In this document: in pieces, positions 61,306-63,378 of the stretch
Numbering within the stretch: position 1 is the first letter of the stretch
Layout: each line of letters begins with the position of its first letter
Source: Mycolicibacterium neoaurum ATCC 25795
GTDB taxonomy: Bacteria > Actinomycetota > Actinomycetes > Mycobacteriales > Mycobacteriaceae
Direction of reading: 5' to 3'
Assembly (NCBI RefSeq): GCF_000691525.1
Contig: NZ_JMDW01000024.1
Coordinates: 1-63,378 of the forward strand
Length of the DNA: 63,378 nucleotides
Made by a program: the position numbers and the translations under genes
The notes under the pieces: model-generated
Databases searched by the model: none
Seen by the model: the letters and a program-made list of their open reading frames with translations, nothing else
Told to the model about the DNA's origin: nothing

Positions 61306-62701
61306 GCCCGGTGAGCACCCGGCACAACGCATCGACCGCTGCAGGAAAGGCATGTTCGGCCGGAGTGCCGAAGCTCACGACGACGCCATCTGTTTCGGGC
61401 ACGTCGGGGCCCGTGTCGGGATGGCGCAGGACGTGCAGGCCTGACAGTCCGATTCCCGCCTCGCCGGCTCGGCGCATGATCTCGGCTTCGGTGCCCGGCG
61501 GCAGAGCGAGTTGCAGGTGCAGGCCCGCTGACAGGCCGCGGATGCCGATTCCGAGGGGTTGCAGTGCGGTGGCCAGGTGATCGCGCCGTCTCCGGTAGAT
61601 CATCCGCATCCGGCGGATGTGCTTGTCGTAGGCGCCGGAGCTGATGAAGTCGGCCATCGTGAGTTGGGATAGTGCGTTGACGTAGAACTGCTGACCACCC
61701 ATCGCGGCGATGACGGGCTCGACCAGATCGGCTGGCAGCACCATCCAGCCCAGTCGCAATACCGGGGACAGGCTCTTGCTGGCCGAGCCGAGATAGACCA
61801 CCCGGTCGGGATCCAGACCCTGCACCGAGCCGACGGGCTGGCGGTCGTAGCGGAACTCGCCGTCGTAGTCGTCCTCCCACACATAGCCACCGGTGCGGTG
61901 CGCCCAGTCCAGGACGTCGGTGCGTCTGCCGGGATGCAGCGGTACCCCGTGCGGGAAGTGGTGGGCCGGGGTCAGCAGCACCGCGGTCGCCGCGGTCGCG
62001 TCCAGTTCGCTGATCACCGCGCCGTCGTCGTCGACGTTGATCGGGACGCTGCGCGTGCCGTTGGCGGCGATGGCGTCGCGGAACAGGAAGAGTCCGTAGG
62101 CCTCCACGGCGATCGGGCCGCCCAGCGCGCGGGTGAGGATCTCGACGCCGTGCCGGGTGCCGGCGCAGATGACGATCTGGTCCGGTGTGGTGCGCACGCC
62201 GCGGACCCGGCCCAGGTATTCGGTGAGGGCCTCGCGCAGTTCGATGCGCCCGCTCGCGTCGCCCATCCGCAGTGCCTCGGTGGGCGCGTTGGTCAGCGCG
62301 CGGCGGGTGGAGGTGAGCCATGCGTTGCGCGGAAACTGCGAGACATCACCGGAACCCGGCATCAGGTTGTGGGTCGGGATGCCTGGGGTGCCGCGCGGGC
62401 GGGCCTGCGCTGCGGTGGTGGGTGTATTGACCACCCAGGTGCCGGCACCCTGTCTGGAGGCCAGCCAGCCTGCTGCGACCAGATCGGAGTAGGCCTCGCC
62501 CACCGTGTTTCGGGCCACTCCGAGGTCGTTGGCCAAGGTGCGCGAGGGCGGGAGCATGGTGCCGGGGAGCAGTCGACCGGATCGGATGGCGTCCCGCAGG
62601 GCGTGCACCAGGGCTTCCCGGGTGCCGCGGGCGCGTGGGGTGACGGCAGCACGCAGATCTAGGTGTAGATCCCGCCCACCCGAATTGGCCCATGAATTCA
62701 C
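61295..62701 (-). CDS. MocR/PdxR-type GntR-family regulator with aminotransferase domain
   Basis: This 468-residue protein starts with a GntR winged helix (ALRDAIRSGRLLPGTMLPPS, LGVARNTVGEAYSDLVAAGW). A type I aminotransferase domain follows; the PLP lysine lies in YLGSASKSLSPVLRLGW, with VWEDDYDGEFRYDR before it. MocR proteins use PLP as ligand and regulate vitamin B6 or amino-acid genes, generally without catalysing transamination. GTG 62701 starts it; it is divergent from the CMD-family gene by 50 bp, which is its likely target. Confidence 0.9.
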   Translation of the reverse strand: MNSWANSGGRDLHLDLRAAVTPRARGTREALVHALRDAIRSGRLLPGTMLPPSRTLANDLGVARNTVGEAYSDLVAAGWLASRQGAGTWVVNTPTTAAQARPRGTPGIPTHNLMPGSGDVSQFPRNAWLTSTRRALTNAPTEALRMGDASGRIELREALTEYLGRVRGVRTTPDQIVICAGTRHGVEILTRALGGPIAVEAYGLFLFRDAIAANGTRSVPINVDDDGAVISELDATAATAVLLTPAHHFPHGVPLHPGRRTDVLDWAHRTGGYVWEDDYDGEFRYDRQPVGSVQGLDPDRVVYLGSASKSLSPVLRLGWMVLPADLVEPVIAAMGGQQFYVNALSQLTMADFISSGAYDKHIRRMRMIYRRRRDHLATALQPLGIGIRGLSAGLHLQLALPPGTEAEIMRRAGEAGIGLSGLHVLRHPDTGPDVPETDGVVVSFGTPAEHAFPAAVDALCRVLTGLTR

Positions 62702-62718
62702 CGTCGGATTGAACCATG
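62684..62718. promoter_or_regulatory. Candidate MocR operator, two direct repeats
   Basis: ATTGGCCCATG (62684-62694) and ATTGAACCATG (62708-62718) match at 9 of 11 positions with a 24-bp period. MocR/PdxR regulators commonly bind direct repeats between divergent genes. The first copy lies inside the first codons of the regulator, which lowers confidence. Confidence 0.35.
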
Positions 62719-62738
62719 CGTGTGGGCTTTTAGGGTCG

Positions 62739-62744
62739 TAGCGT
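62739..62744 (+). promoter_or_regulatory. Candidate -10 for leaderless start at 62752
   Basis: TAGCGT, seven bases before ATG 62752, favouring that start over the GTG at 62746. Confidence 0.4.
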
Positions 62745-62751
62745 CGTGGGC

Positions 62752-63222
62752 ATGACACAGACACTGAACAATCGCCACGCAATCGATCGCCTCAACATCT
62801 ACAAGGTCTCACCGGAGATCTACGACGCCATGATGAAGTTATCCACCGCCTCGGCCAAGGACGTCGACCCGGTGATCGCTGAGCTGGTCAAGATCCGCGC
62901 CTCGCAGATCAATCACTGTGCGTTCTGCCTCGACATGCATGTCGCGGATGCGCGCAAGCAGGGGGAGACCGAGCAGCGGCTGGCGCTGGTGGCGGCCTGG
63001 GAGGAGGCCGGTGATCTGTTCACCGATCGCGAACGCGCGGCGCTGGAGTTGGCAGAGGCCATCACGTCACTGCACGACGGACATGTGCCGGATGCGGTGT
63101 ACGCCAACGCCGCCGAGGTGTTCACCGAGAAGGAACTCGCTCAGGTGATCGCGTTGGCCGTGACCATCAATGCCTGGAACCGCTTCAACGTCGCGACGCG
63201 GATGCCCGCCCCTCGTCGCTGA
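62752..63222 (+). CDS. Carboxymuconolactone decarboxylase / AhpD-like family protein
   Basis: A 156-residue all-helical protein with the AhpD-type motif CAFCLDMH (CxxCxxxH), preceded by LVKIRASQINH. In AhpD this dithiol acts in peroxide reduction; other members decarboxylate lactones. The CxxC with the His at the right spacing favours redox activity. AALELAEAITSLHDGHVPD and VTINAWNRFNVATRM are family landmarks. It is divergent from the MocR regulator and probably controlled by it. Confidence 0.9.
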   Translation: MTQTLNNRHAIDRLNIYKVSPEIYDAMMKLSTASAKDVDPVIAELVKIRASQINHCAFCLDMHVADARKQGETEQRLALVAAWEEAGDLFTDRERAALELAEAITSLHDGHVPDAVYANAAEVFTEKELAQVIALAVTINAWNRFNVATRMPAPRR

Positions 63223-63253
63223 ATCGCACCGCCAGGCCGCCTCCGTCGGCCCT

Positions 63254-63378
63254 TCAGAAGGGTGGTGGGTGGGCGTCGATGGCCGCGCGGTTGTGTGCGC
63301 GTTCGTGGGCTATTCGGTAGGCCCGGTTCTGGGTGCGGGTGCGGGATCGTGTGGGGGCGGCCCGTTCTCGGCCCGGCG
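63254..63378 (-). CDS. DUF222/HNH (13E12-type) protein, C-terminal fragment
   Basis: The last 41 codons of a minus-strand gene lie at the window edge; it ends RAAIDAHPPPF. Arg-rich tails with AYRIAHERAHNRA and a final PPPF are typical of mycobacterial DUF222/HNH-endonuclease proteins of the 13E12 repeat family. The catalytic HNH region lies outside the window. Such copies are multigene and, in M. tuberculosis, hold prophage attachment sites. The call rests on the tail only. Confidence 0.6.
   Translation of the reverse strand, partial: PGRERAAPTRSRTRTQNRAYRIAHERAHNRAAIDAHPPPF

Noticed and set aside
1..63378. tRNA or rRNA genes
   Set aside because: No cloverleaf with a GGTTCRANYCC arm or rRNA-like stretch was recognised in the intergenic regions.

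Overview
The window is chromosomal DNA from a mycobacterium, most likely a rapid grower (Mycolicibacterium or the chelonae-abscessus group). It is GC-rich and dense with overlapping ATGA/GTGA gene junctions. It carries almost the whole arabinogalactan and mycolic-acid assembly region that in M. tuberculosis spans about Rv3789 to Rv3846, in the reverse orientation. I can name the genus-level group from gene content but not the species.

Layout. 1-6.6 kb: the start of sodA, a small membrane protein, a 97-bp cluster of DnaA-box-like sites, a rhodanese, a zinc-ribbon membrane protein, glpQ1, ferritin bfrB, then an LCP protein, a CAAX-type protease and a DUF2470 protein. IdeR-like iron boxes lie before bfrB and before the DUF2470 gene. 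6.6-13.4 kb: pheA and a phosphatase; a Cys-rich peptide, a zincin and a septum-formation-type protein on the other strand; then serS, a DUF5718 protein and a MOSC protein. 13.4-19.8 kb: a small protein coupled to a metallo-beta-lactamase/Rieske fusion, PlsC-like acyltransferase, HAD phosphatase, PGRP/LGFP amidase-like protein and the repetitive exported protein Erp.

20-31.4 kb: glf, glfT2, a PAP2 phosphatase, ubiA and aftB form one tight galactan/arabinan-precursor operon. It is followed by three antigen-85-type genes, a DUF732 protein and the cutinase-like culp6. 31.6-40.5 kb: fadD32, pks13 and accD4, the mycolate condensation operon. 40.6-43 kb: a DHFR-family protein, a small conserved protein, an RDD membrane protein with 33-bp repeats and an MBL hydrolase.

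43-60.7 kb: the arabinosyltransferase region on the minus strand, in transcription order gtrA, dprE1, dprE2, aftA, embC, then (after an interruption) embA, embB. The interruption holds an AlkB-type hydroxylase, a Tat-exported sterol-oxidase-like lipoprotein, a 74-residue membrane peptide and a start-less reading frame. The right end has an HD protein, a MocR-type regulator divergent from a carboxymuconolactone-decarboxylase-family gene, and the end of a DUF222/13E12-type protein.

Functionally, DprE1/DprE2/UbiA/PAP2 make decaprenyl-phospho-arabinose. AftA, EmbA/B/C and AftB build arabinan on the galactan made with Glf and GlfT2. FadD32, Pks13 and AccD4 make mycolates, and antigen 85 enzymes attach them. 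Three points deserve attention. The emb cluster is split. EmbB carries Gln-Met at the positions equivalent to M. tuberculosis 303-304, a pattern reported in intrinsically ethambutol-resistant species. DprE1 has Ala at the position equivalent to Cys387, the target of benzothiazinones.
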